DNA from: Consotaella aegiceratis
GTDB taxonomy: Bacteria > Pseudomonadota > Alphaproteobacteria > Rhizobiales > Rhizobiaceae
Length of the DNA: 64,000 bases
Reading direction: 5' to 3'
Assembly (NCBI RefSeq): GCF_036541425.1
Contig: NZ_JAZHFT010000019.1
Coordinates: forward strand, 25,756-89,755
Part shown: positions 53,718 to 62,219 of the stretch, in pieces
Position numbering within the stretch: position 1 is the stretch's first letter
Layout of the letters: each line of letters begins with the position of its first letter
The notes under the pieces: generated by a model
The model's database searches: none
Seen by the model: only the letters and a program-made list of their open reading frames with translations
What the model was told of the DNA's origin: nothing
Position numbers and translations under genes: made by a program

Positions 53718-54041
53718 TCAGGCAGCGGCGCTGTGAGCGAGCGTGACGCGCTTCCGCCGGGACTCTGCGGGATCGCTGTCGAAATCCGCGCGGGTCTGGG
53801 CCTGATCGAGAAGGATTTCGGCCTTGAGGCCGGCAGCAAGGCGCAGCGACCGGGCGTCGCAGTGTGCGGCGATCTGAAAGGCGATCTCTCGCAAGTGGCA
53901 GCGCGGCAGACAGAAGGCGGCCAACGCGGCCCGGCGCTCCATCGGAAGCGACAGCACGATGTCGGTGATGCGCTCTTCGTCGGAACGCATGATGAGGGCG
54001 AGAAGATCGAGAAATACGGGATGCTTGTTTTCGGTGGTCAC
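53718..54041 (-). CDS. Small protein of unknown function, DUF2336-like helices
   Basis: The 107-residue frame starts at GTG with GAGG at 6 nt. It encodes a helical, soluble protein (LDLLALIMRSDEERITDIVLSL, LAAFCLPRCHLREIAFQIAAHCD). Three cysteines are present without a metal-site pattern. A rather similar tone to HEAT-like DUF2336 proteins is visible, but no family is assigned. The frame could start at GTG 54083 instead. Confidence 0.5.
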   Translation of the reverse strand: MTTENKHPVFLDLLALIMRSDEERITDIVLSLPMERRAALAAFCLPRCHLREIAFQIAAHCDARSLRLAAGLKAEILLDQAQTRADFDSDPAESRRKRVTLAHSAAA

Positions 54042-54247
54042 GTCCGGCCTCGCAATTGGCTGCTGATTTTTTGACGCTTGCACACTCGGTGTCCGGAAGC
54101 TGGGACTTGTTTGAACCTTGCTGCCCTCAACTCCATGTCGCTGACGTTAACCAAAAAGCAACCATGCCGACATCCGAAGAAATGAGGATGAGAGTCGTCA
54201 ATTTCGTTAGGCGGCACGATGCTTTGTCGGGCGCCCGCGCGCGCCGG

Positions 54248-54436
54248 CTACTCCGGCGCTCCCGTCATCTCCGCCGAAAAAGCGACGTTCAGGAGGGCGG
54301 CGCGAACGTCGTACAGCGCCTCCAAGGCTTCGGGCTTGTCGGAGGAACGGTATTCCTGGCGCTCAAGAACGCTCGACACGATGCTCATCGCATCCCAGTA
54401 GCCGGCCCGCCGTTCGGCGCTGCGCTCATGAATCAT
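54248..54436 (-). CDS. Small helical protein, unknown function
   Basis: The 62-residue frame begins with ATG at 54436 behind a GGGA stretch and encodes a hydrophilic helical protein (SIVSSVLERQEYRSSDKPEALEALYDVRAALLNVA). The overlapping plus-strand frame is richer in Arg and less protein-like. Support is only composition and the upstream GGGA. Confidence 0.4.
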   Translation of the reverse strand: MIHERSAERRAGYWDAMSIVSSVLERQEYRSSDKPEALEALYDVRAALLNVAFSAEMTGAPE

Positions 54437-54669
54437 AAGTCTATATTCCCTTTTGATTTCAATGGGTAAAGACTATCCGAACAGGGCTTGCGCAGGCCTG
54501 GGCGAAACCCGGCTTTTGGGCTGGAGGCTTGCCGCTGGCTGACCGCGTAGGCGGTCCGGGATGTTGTGTCCCGTTTGCTATGATCGGCGAAATACTTCTT
54601 CGGGCGCTTGAAAAGAATTGAGGTCGCACCTAAGTACGGCGCTCTTGTACGGCAGATTGGGGGCTCGAC

Positions 54670-54978
54670 TTGAGCCGCGATGCCGTATCGCCCGCAGAAC
54701 TACCGCAAGAACAAGATGGATCGCCCGGTGATGGCCGGGCGAACGACGCTATGAACCAGCACATCCGAGCCCTTGATCTGGTGCCGCATCGCGAGATTGC
54801 TCGCCCTTCGTCCTCGCACCGGACTCCGTTCGCCCATGTCGGCGCCTTTTCGTGCAAATTCATTCTAGATGAGCCCGGCGCAGGCGCGACCTGCTGCGGC
54901 GCGCCGACGGACGGCAAGAGCTGGTGCCGGTATCATCAGCAGATCGTCTACGAGCCCCGCAAAGTTCGCATTCGCTGA
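54670..54978 (+). CDS. Small protein with GcrA-like C-terminal motif
   Basis: The 102-residue frame ends with a cysteine-rich block (CCGAPTDGKSWCRYHQQIVYEP) that resembles the C-terminus of the cell-cycle regulator GcrA (CGAPT-x-GKPYC-x2-H...YQP). The N-terminal DNA-binding helix-turn-helix of GcrA is missing, and the first 55 residues are polar and probably disordered. TTG at 54670 is the only start giving the full length. ATG at 54751 is an alternative. A terminator follows 49 nt after the stop. Confidence 0.6.
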   Translation: MSRDAVSPAELPQEQDGSPGDGRANDAMNQHIRALDLVPHREIARPSSSHRTPFAHVGAFSCKFILDEPGAGATCCGAPTDGKSWCRYHQQIVYEPRKVRIR

Positions 54979-55027
54979 CGGCGCGACGCTCCTAGCTCTG
55001 CCTCCTCTACGTTTGTGATGAACGGGC

Positions 55028-55052
55028 GGGCGCGGTTCTTCCGCGCCCTTTT
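55028..55052 (+). terminator. Rho-independent terminator after the GcrA-like gene
   Basis: The stem GGGCGCGG (55028-55035) and CCGCGCCC (55041-55048), loop TTCTT, is followed by TTTT. Confidence 0.85.
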
Positions 55053-55268
55053 GTCGTGCCCCATCGGTTGCCGTGACGCCCGGCCGCCGAAGGGCGAAGC
55101 GTTGGCTTCGCGAAGCCGCTTTCCAAGCTCGTCTCCCGCGTTCTCGTGCTGGCCGCAGCGCCGATGGCAGCGCTCAATCCGGGGAAAAATGATCCGGTCC
55201 ATTGATTGCGGCAAAAATCTGTTAGTTTTGGGGTGCAATCGCCACACAAATTTCAGGAAAGGATATCG

Positions 55269-56888
55269 ATGGCTGTTGAACCAGGTGAAGTATCCGAAGT
55301 CTCGATCTCCGAATATGAGGTCGGACAGGACAATATTCAGATCCTGGGCTTGGATGTTCATAATCCCGTTTTTGCCGTTTCGGCTGCTTTGATCATCGCA
55401 TTCGTCGCCCTGGCCCTGATCTTCCCGCAAGGCGCGGAGGATTTCTTTGGTTGGCTGCGGCCCGCTCTGACCAGTACCTTCGACTGGGTGTTTCTGATCG
55501 CGGGCAACGTGTTCGTGCTGTTCGGGCTGTTTCTGATCGTATCGCCCTACGGCTCCATCCGTCTGGGCGGCAAGGATGCCGAACCGGAATTCGGCTATGT
55601 CGGCTGGTTTTCGATGCTGTTCGCCGCGGGCATGGGCATTGGCCTGATGTTTTACGGCGTCTCGGAGCCGGTCACGCACTATTCGACGTCCGTGGCCAGC
55701 GCCGCCGGATCGCCCGACAGCTGGGCGCCGCTGCAGGGTGCCCCCGACGATCCGCTCGGCGCGCGTCGGCTCGGTATGGCCGCCACGATCTATCACTGGG
55801 GACTGCATCCCTGGGGCATCTACGCGATCGTCGGGCTGGCGCTCGCATTCTTCTGCTTCAACTGGGGCCTGCCGCTCACCATCCGCTCCGCCTTCTATCC
55901 GATCCTTGGCGAACGCGTATGGGGATGGCCGGGACATGTCGTCGACATTCTCGCGGTGTTTGCCACGCTCTTCGGTCTGGCGACCTCGCTGGGGCTTGGA
56001 GCGGAGCAGGCGATGGCCGGTCTGCACCATCTGTTCGGCATTCCCGACACCAATCTCGGTAACATCATCCTGATCGTCTGCATCACCGGCGTCGCGCTAA
56101 CGTCGGTGGTCGCCGGTCTCGACGCCGGCGTGAAGCGGCTCTCCGAGATCAACATGGCCCTGGCACTGCTGCTTCTCGCGTTCGTGTTCGCCGTCGGGCC
56201 GACCTGGAGCCTGGTGCAGGGGATCTTCGGCAACACCGTCTCCTACCTCGCCAACATCCTCCCCCTGTCCAATCCGTTCGGTCGCACGGACAGCAACTTT
56301 TTGACGGGCTGGACGACCTTCTATTGGGCCTGGTGGATGTCGTGGTCGCCCTTCGTCGGCATCTTCATCGCGCGGGTCTCCCGCGGGCGGACGATCCGCG
56401 AGTTCGTCACCTGCGTCCTGATCATCCCGAGCGTCGTGTCGATCATCTGGATGACGATCTTCGGCGGCACGGCGATCACCGAACTGATCGGCGGCTATAC
56501 GCGGGTGGCGGAGGCGGAACTGCCGTTGCAACTCTTCGCCATGCTCGAGCAGCTGCCGATGTCGTCGATCACGTCGTTCATCGGCATCGTGCTGGTGATC
56601 GTGTTTTTCGTGACGTCGTCGGACTCCGGCTCGCTCGTCATCGACATGATCACCGCCGGCGGCAAGGTCGATGCGCCGGTGCCGCAGCGGGTGTTCTGGG
56701 CATGTTTCGAGGGTCTCGTCGCCATCGCGTTGCTGTTGGGGGGCGGATTGGCCTCGCTGCAGGGCGCTGCGATCGCGACGGGTTTTCCCTTCGCGTTTCT
56801 GTTGCTGGCGCTGTGCTGGGGCACCTACCTCGGCTTGAGACGGGAGCGGCGACAACCGTTTCTGGAAACGGTGACCTCTGAGGACTGA
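55269..56888 (+). CDS. BCCT family choline/betaine/carnitine transporter
   Basis: The 539-residue protein has twelve membrane segments and the BCCT core: AAGMGIGLMFYGVSEP in helix 3 and the tryptophan-rich FYWAWWMSWSPFVGIFIARVSRGRTIREF in helix 8. These carriers import glycine betaine, choline or carnitine by sodium or proton symport. The G-M-G-I-G stretch favours sodium-coupled betaine types. AGGAAAGGA precedes the ATG. The upstream DNA is relatively AT-rich. Confidence 0.92.
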   Translation: MAVEPGEVSEVSISEYEVGQDNIQILGLDVHNPVFAVSAALIIAFVALALIFPQGAEDFFGWLRPALTSTFDWVFLIAGNVFVLFGLFLIVSPYGSIRLGGKDAEPEFGYVGWFSMLFAAGMGIGLMFYGVSEPVTHYSTSVASAAGSPDSWAPLQGAPDDPLGARRLGMAATIYHWGLHPWGIYAIVGLALAFFCFNWGLPLTIRSAFYPILGERVWGWPGHVVDILAVFATLFGLATSLGLGAEQAMAGLHHLFGIPDTNLGNIILIVCITGVALTSVVAGLDAGVKRLSEINMALALLLLAFVFAVGPTWSLVQGIFGNTVSYLANILPLSNPFGRTDSNFLTGWTTFYWAWWMSWSPFVGIFIARVSRGRTIREFVTCVLIIPSVVSIIWMTIFGGTAITELIGGYTRVAEAELPLQLFAMLEQLPMSSITSFIGIVLVIVFFVTSSDSGSLVIDMITAGGKVDAPVPQRVFWACFEGLVAIALLLGGGLASLQGAAIATGFPFAFLLLALCWGTYLGLRRERRQPFLETVTSED

Positions 56889-56916
56889 GCCGAAAAATCG
56901 CTCGACGCCTTCGACG

Positions 56917-56940
56917 GACGCCGGCCTCGTGGCCGGCGTC
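56917..56940 (+). terminator. Hairpin terminator after the BCCT gene
   Basis: A perfect 10-bp stem GACGCCGGCC (56917-56926) and GGCCGGCGTC (56931-56940) with loop TCGT is followed by a short TT run. Confidence 0.65.
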
Positions 56941-57001
56941 TTCGTGTCGGTCGCGGTTTGAAACGCTTTAAACGGCGCCGCCGACGCGCTAGACGAACGG
57001 T

Positions 57002-57379
57002 ATGAAGCAGATTCTCATCATTGCGCTGGGCGGCGGGATCGGCGCTTCCTGTCGCCATCTCGTCAGCCTGGCCTCGTTGCGGGCGCTCGGGCCGAATTTT
57101 CCTTACGGCACGATCGCGGTGAACGTTCTCGGCTCGTTCGCCATGGGCGTTCTGATCGAGCTGATGGCTCGCCGCTTCGACGCCTCGACCGAACTGCGGC
57201 TGTTCCTGACCACCGGCATGCTCGGCGGCTTCACCACCTTTTCCACCTTTTCGCTGGACGCGGTCACACTGATCGAGCGTGGCGACGCCGGGCTCGCGAC
57301 CATCTACCTCGCGGGCTCGATCGGTCTGGGGCTGGCGGCGCTGGTCGCGGGCCTCGGCCTCGTGCGCCTGTTCGCCTGA
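57002..57379 (+). CDS. crcB: Fluoride channel CrcB/Fluc
   Basis: The 125-residue protein has four membrane helices and the Fluc signatures GGGIGASCRHLVS, GTIAVNVLGSFAMG and TTGMLGGFTTFSTFSLD (pore Phe and central sodium site). It exports toxic fluoride as an antiparallel dimer. No fluoride riboswitch is visible upstream. The rluC-like gene follows 34 nt later, an arrangement seen in many Rhizobiales. Confidence 0.93.
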   Translation: MKQILIIALGGGIGASCRHLVSLASLRALGPNFPYGTIAVNVLGSFAMGVLIELMARRFDASTELRLFLTTGMLGGFTTFSTFSLDAVTLIERGDAGLATIYLAGSIGLGLAALVAGLGLVRLFA

Positions 57380-57413
57380 CCTATCTTGTCGGGATGGATC
57401 GCAAGGAGCTGAC

Positions 57414-58400
57414 ATGGCGGCAATAGCACAGGTCAGGATCGAGCCCGACGAGGCCGGCATGCGCCTCGACCGCTGGTTCAAGGCCCATTATCCGGGCCTC
57501 GGCTTCGGGCATTTGCAGAAGCTCCTGCGCTCCGGCCAGATTCGCGTGGATGGCGGCCGGGCCAAGAGCGACACGCGCCTGGCTCCGGGCCAGATCGTGC
57601 GCGTGCCGCCGCTCGGCACCGACGAGGCGACGGCACCGCGCGGGCCGCTGACGGCGGGAACCATGCGCCACCGCCAGGACGACGACGTGCTGGCCCAGAT
57701 GCTGATCTACGAGGACGACAAGGTGCTCGTCTTCAACAAGCCGTCGGGCCTCGCCGTCCAGGGCGGCTCGGGCGTCTCGCGTCATGTCGACAAGATGCTC
57801 GACGCCTGGCGCAACAAGAAGGGCGAAAAGCCGCGGCTTGTCCATCGGCTCGACCGCGACACGTCGGGTGTCCTGGTGGTGGCGCGCACGCGCGGCGCGG
57901 CCGTCGCCCTGACCAAGGCGTTCCGCGAGCGCGAGACCAAGAAGATCTACTGGGCCCTGGTCAAGGGCGTGCCGGCCAAGCGGAACGGCCGGATCTCGAC
58001 CTTTCTCGTCAAGGAGCCGACGCCGGACGGCGACCGCGTCCGCGTCGCCAAGCATGGCGACGACGGCGCCGACCATGCGGTGTCTCACTACCGTGTCGTC
58101 GAACAGGTGGCGCAACGCTTCGCCTGGCTGGAAATGGAGCCCTATACGGGGCGGACCCACCAGCTCCGCGTCCACGCCGCCCATATCGGTCATCCCATCC
58201 TGGGCGATCCGAAATATTTCGAGGCGGATACCAATTTCGATTTTCCCGGCGGCGTGCAGAAGCGGCTGCATCTTCATGCGCGGCGGATCCTCATCCCCCA
58301 TCCCGATGGCGGGGTGATCGACCAGATCGCGCCGCTGCCGCCGCATATGGTGCAGAGCTGGAACCTGTTCGGCCTCGACGAGGCGGCAAGCGAGGACTGA
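57414..58400 (+). CDS. rluC: RluC/RluD family 23S rRNA pseudouridine synthase
   Basis: The 328-residue protein has an N-terminal S4 RNA-binding domain (GMRLDRWFKAHYPGLGFGHLQKLLRSGQIRV) and a pseudouridine synthase domain with catalytic Asp in VHRLDRDTSG, plus LEMEPYTGRTHQLRVH. It modifies uridines in 23S rRNA. AAGGAG precedes the ATG. The upstream crcB and downstream HAD and atp12 genes are closely spaced, so they form an operon. Confidence 0.92.
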   Translation: MAAIAQVRIEPDEAGMRLDRWFKAHYPGLGFGHLQKLLRSGQIRVDGGRAKSDTRLAPGQIVRVPPLGTDEATAPRGPLTAGTMRHRQDDDVLAQMLIYEDDKVLVFNKPSGLAVQGGSGVSRHVDKMLDAWRNKKGEKPRLVHRLDRDTSGVLVVARTRGAAVALTKAFRERETKKIYWALVKGVPAKRNGRISTFLVKEPTPDGDRVRVAKHGDDGADHAVSHYRVVEQVAQRFAWLEMEPYTGRTHQLRVHAAHIGHPILGDPKYFEADTNFDFPGGVQKRLHLHARRILIPHPDGGVIDQIAPLPPHMVQSWNLFGLDEAASED

Positions 58401-58408
58401 TACGGCGA

Positions 58409-59128
58409 ATGCGGCTGATCCTGTTCGATTGCGACGGCACGCTCGTCGACAGCGCGGCGACGATCTGCGCCACCATGCAACGCGCCTTCGCCTCGCGCGG
58501 TCTGGCGGAGCCGGCCGAAGATGCGATCCGCCGGACGATCGGCCTGTCGCTCGGCGAGGTCATGGCGCGGCTGCATCCCGCGGGCGAGGAGGCCGATCAT
58601 GACGATCTCGTCGCCGCCTATCGCGAGGCCTTTCTGGTGATGCGCGCCAGCGGCGCTCCCGCCGCGGAAGCGCTTTTCGACGGCGTGCACGACCTCCTCG
58701 CCCGTTTGAGGAAACGCGACGACGTGATCCTCGGTATCGTCACTGGCAAGGGACGGCGCGGCGTGGTCTCCTTTCTCGAGACGTACGCGCTCGGAGGCCA
58801 TTTCCTGACGATTCGCACAGCCGACGACTGTCCGTCCAAGCCGCATCCGGCCATGGTGCTGGAGTCCTGTCTGGAGGCCGGCGTCGATCCGGCCGACGCG
58901 CTGGTGGTCGGCGACGCCGTGTTCGACATCGCGATGGCGCGTGCCGCCGGCGCGGCTGGCATCGGCGTAACCTGGGGCAACGGCGAGACGTCCGCGCTCC
59001 TCGAGGCTGGCGCCCAGCATGTCGTCAACACCATGGACGAACTCGAAACGCTGCTGGCCGCATGGATCGATCGCGGCCCGTCGATCGTTGGATCGGGTCG
59101 GGCGGCCGCAGAGGCGGCCGAGGGGTGA
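58409..59128 (+). CDS. HAD superfamily phosphatase (Gph-like)
   Basis: The 239-residue HAD hydrolase has motif I LFDCDGTLVDS, motif II GIVTGKG, motif III Lys in CPSKPHPAM and motif IV VVGDAVFDIAMARAAG. It resembles phosphoglycolate phosphatases. Its stop overlaps the start of the ATP12 gene (TGATG). Confidence 0.88.
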   Translation: MRLILFDCDGTLVDSAATICATMQRAFASRGLAEPAEDAIRRTIGLSLGEVMARLHPAGEEADHDDLVAAYREAFLVMRASGAPAAEALFDGVHDLLARLRKRDDVILGIVTGKGRRGVVSFLETYALGGHFLTIRTADDCPSKPHPAMVLESCLEAGVDPADALVVGDAVFDIAMARAAGAAGIGVTWGNGETSALLEAGAQHVVNTMDELETLLAAWIDRGPSIVGSGRAAAEAAEG

Positions 59129-59922
59129 TGCGAAGCAGCGGTTCGGCCATTGCGGGCGACTACAACCGTCTGGCGTGGGGGAAAGCCATGAAGGAAGGCA
59201 CCGTTCGGCCAGAGCTGCCGAAGCGTTTCTACAAGACCGTGAGCATCGGCGAGGAGGACGGCGGCTTTGCCGTGCTTCTGGACGGACGTCCCGTCCGGAC
59301 GCCAGCGCGCCATCCTCTGACGGTGCCTGTTCGCGCGGTGGCCGATGTCATTGCCGTCGAGTGGGACGCCCAGACGGACAGGGTCGATCCCACGACGATG
59401 CCGATGACGCGGCTGACCAACACCGTCATCGACGGCGTAGCTCAGGATCTCGACGCCGTTAGGCAAGATGCGGGCCGATATATCGAGACCGATCTTCTGT
59501 TCTATCGCGCCGGCGGTCCCGATCGTCTGGTCGAGCGCCAGACGGAGCGCTGGGACCCGATCATCCGCATCTATGAGGATGAGCTCGGGGTGCGATTCAC
59601 GCTGGCCGAAGGCGTCATGCATACGCCCCAGCCAACGATGGCGATCGAGCTTTTCAAGGCGCGGCTGGCGGAGATCGCGGACGCCTTCCAACTGGCCGGC
59701 TTCCATCAGATGACGACGCTGACCGGTTCAGCGCTGCTGGCGCTCGCCGTCGCGGACGGTCATCTCGACGTCGACGAAGCCTGGGCGCTCGCCCATCTCG
59801 ACGAAGACTGGAACATCGAACAGTGGGGCGAGGACGAGGAGGCGGTGGCGCGGCGCGCCCGCCGTTTCGAGGACATGAAGGTGGCGGCGCTGATGGTTAG
59901 CCGCTTGGAACGCCGGTCCTGA
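59128..59922 (+). CDS. ATP12 family F1-ATPase assembly chaperone
   Basis: The 264-residue protein matches ATP12, which helps assemble the alpha subunit of F1-ATPase: KRFYKTVSI, FAVLLDGRPVRTPARHPL, EWDAQTDRVDPTTMPMTRLTNTVID, RYIETDLLFYRA, QTERWDPI. A later ATG at 59188 is possible. The ATG at 59128 is coupled to the HAD gene by a one-base overlap. Confidence 0.9.
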   Translation: MRSSGSAIAGDYNRLAWGKAMKEGTVRPELPKRFYKTVSIGEEDGGFAVLLDGRPVRTPARHPLTVPVRAVADVIAVEWDAQTDRVDPTTMPMTRLTNTVIDGVAQDLDAVRQDAGRYIETDLLFYRAGGPDRLVERQTERWDPIIRIYEDELGVRFTLAEGVMHTPQPTMAIELFKARLAEIADAFQLAGFHQMTTLTGSALLALAVADGHLDVDEAWALAHLDEDWNIEQWGEDEEAVARRARRFEDMKVAALMVSRLERRS

Positions 59923-60054
59923 AAAAGTCCGCGGCGATACCGGCGAGACTGTTTGACCCAAAAATATCGACTGAGCGCAAAAAGCCCTAGATCCCCCTGA
60001 AAGGATGAAGACAAGCGGGCGCCGCCGGCTGCCCGATAGCGGGAGAAGACTCCA

Positions 60055-60686
60055 ATGCCTCACTCGCCCAACCGCTCGCGTGGGCATCTGTCCGGCGCGG
60101 CAGCGCCACGCCTGCTGAGCTTCGCCTTTGCTCTCGCATTTTGGCTTGGTGTCTCGCCCGCGAGCGCGACGGATTGGCCTGAACCGGTCAACGGTATCAC
60201 GTTCGACGAGTGGGCGGCTGCCAGCGCCTGGCTTTCAGACAAGCACGCGTTTTCGGAGTGCTCGGAATTCTAAAGGTCGACGAAGCTCAATGGGAGACCG
60301 CCAATGCGCGCTTCGGCCAGGCATTACGTGAGGAAGGTCCGGACAATCGCCTCACCAAACGTTTCGGGGAGGTGTTTAGCGATCCCAACGTGGGGCGTTT
60401 CCGGGGAAGCGGCGATCCGGTCGAGATCAAGGCCAAGCTCGCGACCTTCGACGATTACGCCCGTGTGCAGGGTCATTTGACGGCGGCCGTCGAGGCGGGC
60501 GTCGATCCGCAAGCGGTTCTCGAAGAACACGGCCTTTCGGTCTACGATTGGTCGCAGGAATCGGGCAACTGGACGCGCCAGCTTCTGCAGATCGGAGATC
60601 AACCGGGGGCCGAAGGCAAGATTGCCGCCTGGCATGATGCGATCGAGGCCTACGCAGCCGAATATGGAGCGCGCTACGCCAAGTAA
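60055..60686 (+). pseudogene. DUF6620-like exported protein gene with a frameshift
   Basis: The first frame encodes a signal peptide and the start of a mature domain (DWPEPVNGITFDEWAAASAWLSDKH) and stops at 60273. The following frame, joined at about 60258, continues smoothly (VLGILKVDEAQWETANARFGQAL ... YAAEYGARYAK). One extra G in GAGTG at 60256-60260 would restore a single protein of about 210 residues. It is a frameshift mutation or a sequencing error. The family is helical and of unknown function. Confidence 0.8.
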
Positions 60687-60719
60687 TAGCTTGTCGTAGC
60701 TGGCGTATCTGGCGGGCGG

Positions 60720-61169
60720 CTACTCCGCTGAACGCTGGCGCAACAGCTTGTCCAGGCTCTGGCGGAAGCGCGAGCGGTCGGCGGCGCTGAAGCTCTTGTT
60801 GTAGCCCTTGCTCTCGCCGGTCTCGCGCAGATGCTGGGCAAAGGCGCGATAGGACAGGGCCGCGCCGATCGATTCGGCGGTGAGCTCGCGCCCGTCCGGA
60901 TTCAGCACGGCGGCGCCTTTTTCCAGCGCGCGTGAGGCGAGCGGGATGTCGGCGGAGATGACGACGTCGCCGGGCGCCGCCATTTCCACGATTCGGTCGT
61001 CGGCGGCGTCCGCGCCTTCCGGCACGGTGATGATGCGGGCGCCCGGATAGCGTGATGGCCGCATGCCGCCGTTGGAGACGAGCACCAGCGGCAGGCCGAA
61101 GCGATCGGCCACCTCCAGCGCCTCATCCTTGACGGGGCAGGCGTCGGCGTCGACAAGAATGGTGGTCAT
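60720..61169 (-). CDS. yaiI: YaiI/YqxD family protein (DUF188)
   Basis: The 149-residue protein matches the UPF0178 family: ILVDADACPVKDEALEVADRFG, VPEGADAADDRIV, GDVVISADIPLASRALEKGA and LNPDGRELT. It has a PIN-like fold with conserved acidic residues that suggests nuclease activity, but no function is proven. It is convergent with the frameshifted gene. Confidence 0.9.
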   Translation of the reverse strand: MTTILVDADACPVKDEALEVADRFGLPLVLVSNGGMRPSRYPGARIITVPEGADAADDRIVEMAAPGDVVISADIPLASRALEKGAAVLNPDGRELTAESIGAALSYRAFAQHLRETGESKGYNKSFSAADRSRFRQSLDKLLRQRSAE

Positions 61170-61256
61170 CGTCCGCTCCTCGATAAAGCCGCGTTTCGGT
61201 GCCGTCTTAGCGAACTCGCGATGGCGGGTCTTCTGCTCAACTGCAACGGTGTCCGC

Positions 61257-62219
61257 ATGAAACCCGCCTTTACGATCGAAAACACCGCCGCCGAGACGTT
61301 TCGCGGCTTGGGGCTAATGGTCTGCGGGGCCTTGCTGCTGCCCGGGATGGACACCGTCGCCAAGTATCTCGGTTCGGTTCTCCAGGTCCCGACCGGAGAG
61401 GTCGCATTGGGCCGATTCATTCTCCAGGCCGTCCTGACGGTGCCGCTCCTGCTGTTGCTCGAAGGTCCGCAGAGCTTTCGGATCGAAAAGCCGATGATGC
61501 ACCTGCTGCGCGGCGCATTAACGGGAGTCGCCAGCATTCTGTTCTTCACGGCGCTGAAATTCATGCCGCTGGCCGACGCCATCTCGATCTTCTTCGTCGA
61601 GCCGTTCATCCTCACCATCCTCTCGGCAGTCGTGCTGAAGGAAACGGTCGGCTGGCACCGCCGCATCGCCATCGTCATGGGGTTCGTCGGTGCCCTCATT
61701 GTCATTCGCCCGAGCTTCGCCGTGTTCGGCGTGGTGGCGCTGTTTCCGCTCGGCACGGCGACGCTGTTTTCGATCTATCTGCTGTTTAGCCGGCAGTTGA
61801 CGGGTACCGCGTCGCCCCTGGCGATGCAGCTCTACGCCGGCGTCGGCGGCGCGATCTCGGTGTTTTTCGCGATGATCGCCGGCACCATGCTCGACGTGCA
61901 GGAATTGCGGCTGGGCCTCCCGACCGAAGCTCATGTGTGGATGTTCATGCTGCTGCTCGGTGCGGTGGGGCTGATCGGGCATTTTCTGGTGACCTTCGCC
62001 TTTCAGCTGGCGCCGGCCTCCATGCTGGCGCCGTTCCAATATCTGGAGATCATCTCGGCAACGCTGTTGGGCTTCCTGGTCTTCGGCGACTATCCCGATG
62101 CGCTGAAGTGGCTCGGCGTCGCCATCATCGTTTCGTCGGGTCTCTATTTGTTCTGGCGCGAGCAGCTGGCGGCCCGGCAAGCCGCTCCCGTATCGGACGA
62201 GCCGCTTCAGGGACGCTGA
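61257..62219 (+). CDS. EamA/DMT family transporter
   Basis: The 320-residue protein has ten hydrophobic segments in two EamA repeats (FFTALKFMPLADAISIFFVEPF and FAFQLAPASMLAPFQYLEIISATLLG). Such carriers export metabolites, with the substrate unknown. ATG at 61257 is chosen, but 61221 is also possible. Its 3' end overlaps lipB on the opposite strand by 13 nt. Confidence 0.88.
   Translation: MKPAFTIENTAAETFRGLGLMVCGALLLPGMDTVAKYLGSVLQVPTGEVALGRFILQAVLTVPLLLLLEGPQSFRIEKPMMHLLRGALTGVASILFFTALKFMPLADAISIFFVEPFILTILSAVVLKETVGWHRRIAIVMGFVGALIVIRPSFAVFGVVALFPLGTATLFSIYLLFSRQLTGTASPLAMQLYAGVGGAISVFFAMIAGTMLDVQELRLGLPTEAHVWMFMLLLGAVGLIGHFLVTFAFQLAPASMLAPFQYLEIISATLLGFLVFGDYPDALKWLGVAIIVSSGLYLFWREQLAARQAAPVSDEPLQGR

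Noticed and set aside
54056..54469. Plus-strand 137-codon frame overlapping the small minus-strand gene at 54248-54436
   Set aside because: It is arginine-rich with no recognisable pattern or good ribosome-binding site, and the minus-strand frame is more protein-like.
56889..57001. Possible fluoride riboswitch before crcB
   Set aside because: The conserved crcB-motif sequences are not visible; only the terminator hairpin of the BCCT gene is seen there.
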